Shown one piece after another: positions 5,284 to 5,479 of a DNA stretch of 5,479 nucleotides. The notes beneath the pieces were generated by a model. That model was not told the origin of the DNA. It searched no databases and saw nothing but the letters and a program-made list of their open reading frames with translations. How positions within the stretch are numbered: the stretch's first letter is position 1; the number at the start of each line of letters is the position of its first letter. A program made the position numbers and the translations under genes. The stretch is from contig SIAG01000287.1 in assembly GCA_009691925.1 (NCBI GenBank), forward strand, positions 1 to 5,479, in the 5' to 3' direction. This DNA comes from Planctomycetaceae bacterium. GTDB taxonomy: Bacteria > Planctomycetota > Planctomycetia > Pirellulales > UBA1268.

Positions 5284-5479
5284 ATGGACCTTCGGTCGTA
5301 CGCCACCGACGGATTCTGGGACGAGCTTTTCGACGAATCGCTCCAGCCCCGACCGGGCGCCGAGCAACTCGTCCGTCGTCTCGCCGCCTTCTCGCACGGC
5401 GAGCTTGCCGCCCGGCAGCGGGCCGCCGATAAGTCGCTCCTCACGATGGGGATCACGTTCAACGTCTACGGCCACGAGG
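5284..5479 (+). CDS. Circularly permuted ATP-grasp protein, N-terminal fragment (C-terminus beyond window)
   Basis: The first 65 codons are visible; the gene runs off the right edge. The fragment matches the N-terminus of the circularly permuted ATP-grasp family (COG2308; formerly DUF404/DUF407) as I know it: 'GFWDELFDESLQPRPGAEQL' (10-29), 'LAARQRAADKSLLTMGITFN' (41-60), then 'VYGHE', where members typically read close to 'YDEMFD..GRPRPHY', 'RRQ.AAD..F...GITFTVYGDE'. Members are cytoplasmic and thought to ligate carboxylates to amines using ATP, probably in making or modifying peptides; substrates are mostly unknown. ATP-binding residues lie beyond the window. The family is often next to alpha-E and transglutaminase-like genes, which would lie to the right. 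The ATG has no clear Shine-Dalgarno, and I found no in-frame alternative start just upstream. Confidence 0.85.
   Translation, partial: MDLRSYATDGFWDELFDESLQPRPGAEQLVRRLAAFSHGELAARQRAADKSLLTMGITFNVYGHE

Overview
The window is GC-rich DNA (clearly well above 60% by eye) that looks like a chromosomal piece from a planctomycete, most likely Pirellulales-like. The assignment rests on gene content: a soluble Hanks-type kinase with a planctomycete-style N-terminal helical domain and an unusual 'DYATLEK' activation segment; a very large secreted protein of a type I associate from memory with planctomycete genomes; poor Shine-Dalgarno signals at two of three genes; and large, loosely packed genes. This is inference from family resemblance; no search was run.

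Layout. Positions 1-3293 (minus strand) are one uninterrupted reading frame of 1097 visible codons. It starts with a signal sequence at 3293 and runs off the left edge without a stop. It encodes a multidomain exported protein: N-terminal beta-sandwich, Ala/Pro linker, TIM-barrel glycosidase-like domain, beta-sandwich, helical segment, second carbohydrate-binding-like sandwich, then a long Pro/Ala/Gly tail. Positions 3294-3536 are a divergent intergenic region with two clear inverted repeats. Positions 3537-5060 (plus) encode a 507-residue serine/threonine kinase fused to a degenerate response-regulator receiver domain. Positions 5061-5283 are a spacer with a 12-bp palindrome and an 8-bp-stem hairpin. 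From 5284 (plus) to the right edge are the first 65 codons of a circularly permuted ATP-grasp protein (COG2308 type).

How the genes may work together. The kinase and the exported protein are transcribed divergently from a shared 243-bp region, so shared control is possible but not shown. The kinase and ATP-grasp gene point the same way but are 223 bp apart, so they need not form an operon. The ATP-grasp family is usually accompanied by alpha-E and transglutaminase-like genes, which would lie beyond the right edge. The most interesting points are the two apparently degenerate enzyme-like domains: a pseudo-receiver on an otherwise intact kinase, and a glycosidase-like barrel that seems to lack its acid/base Asn-Glu pair. 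No tRNA, rRNA, CRISPR array, insertion sequence or transfer signature was seen.
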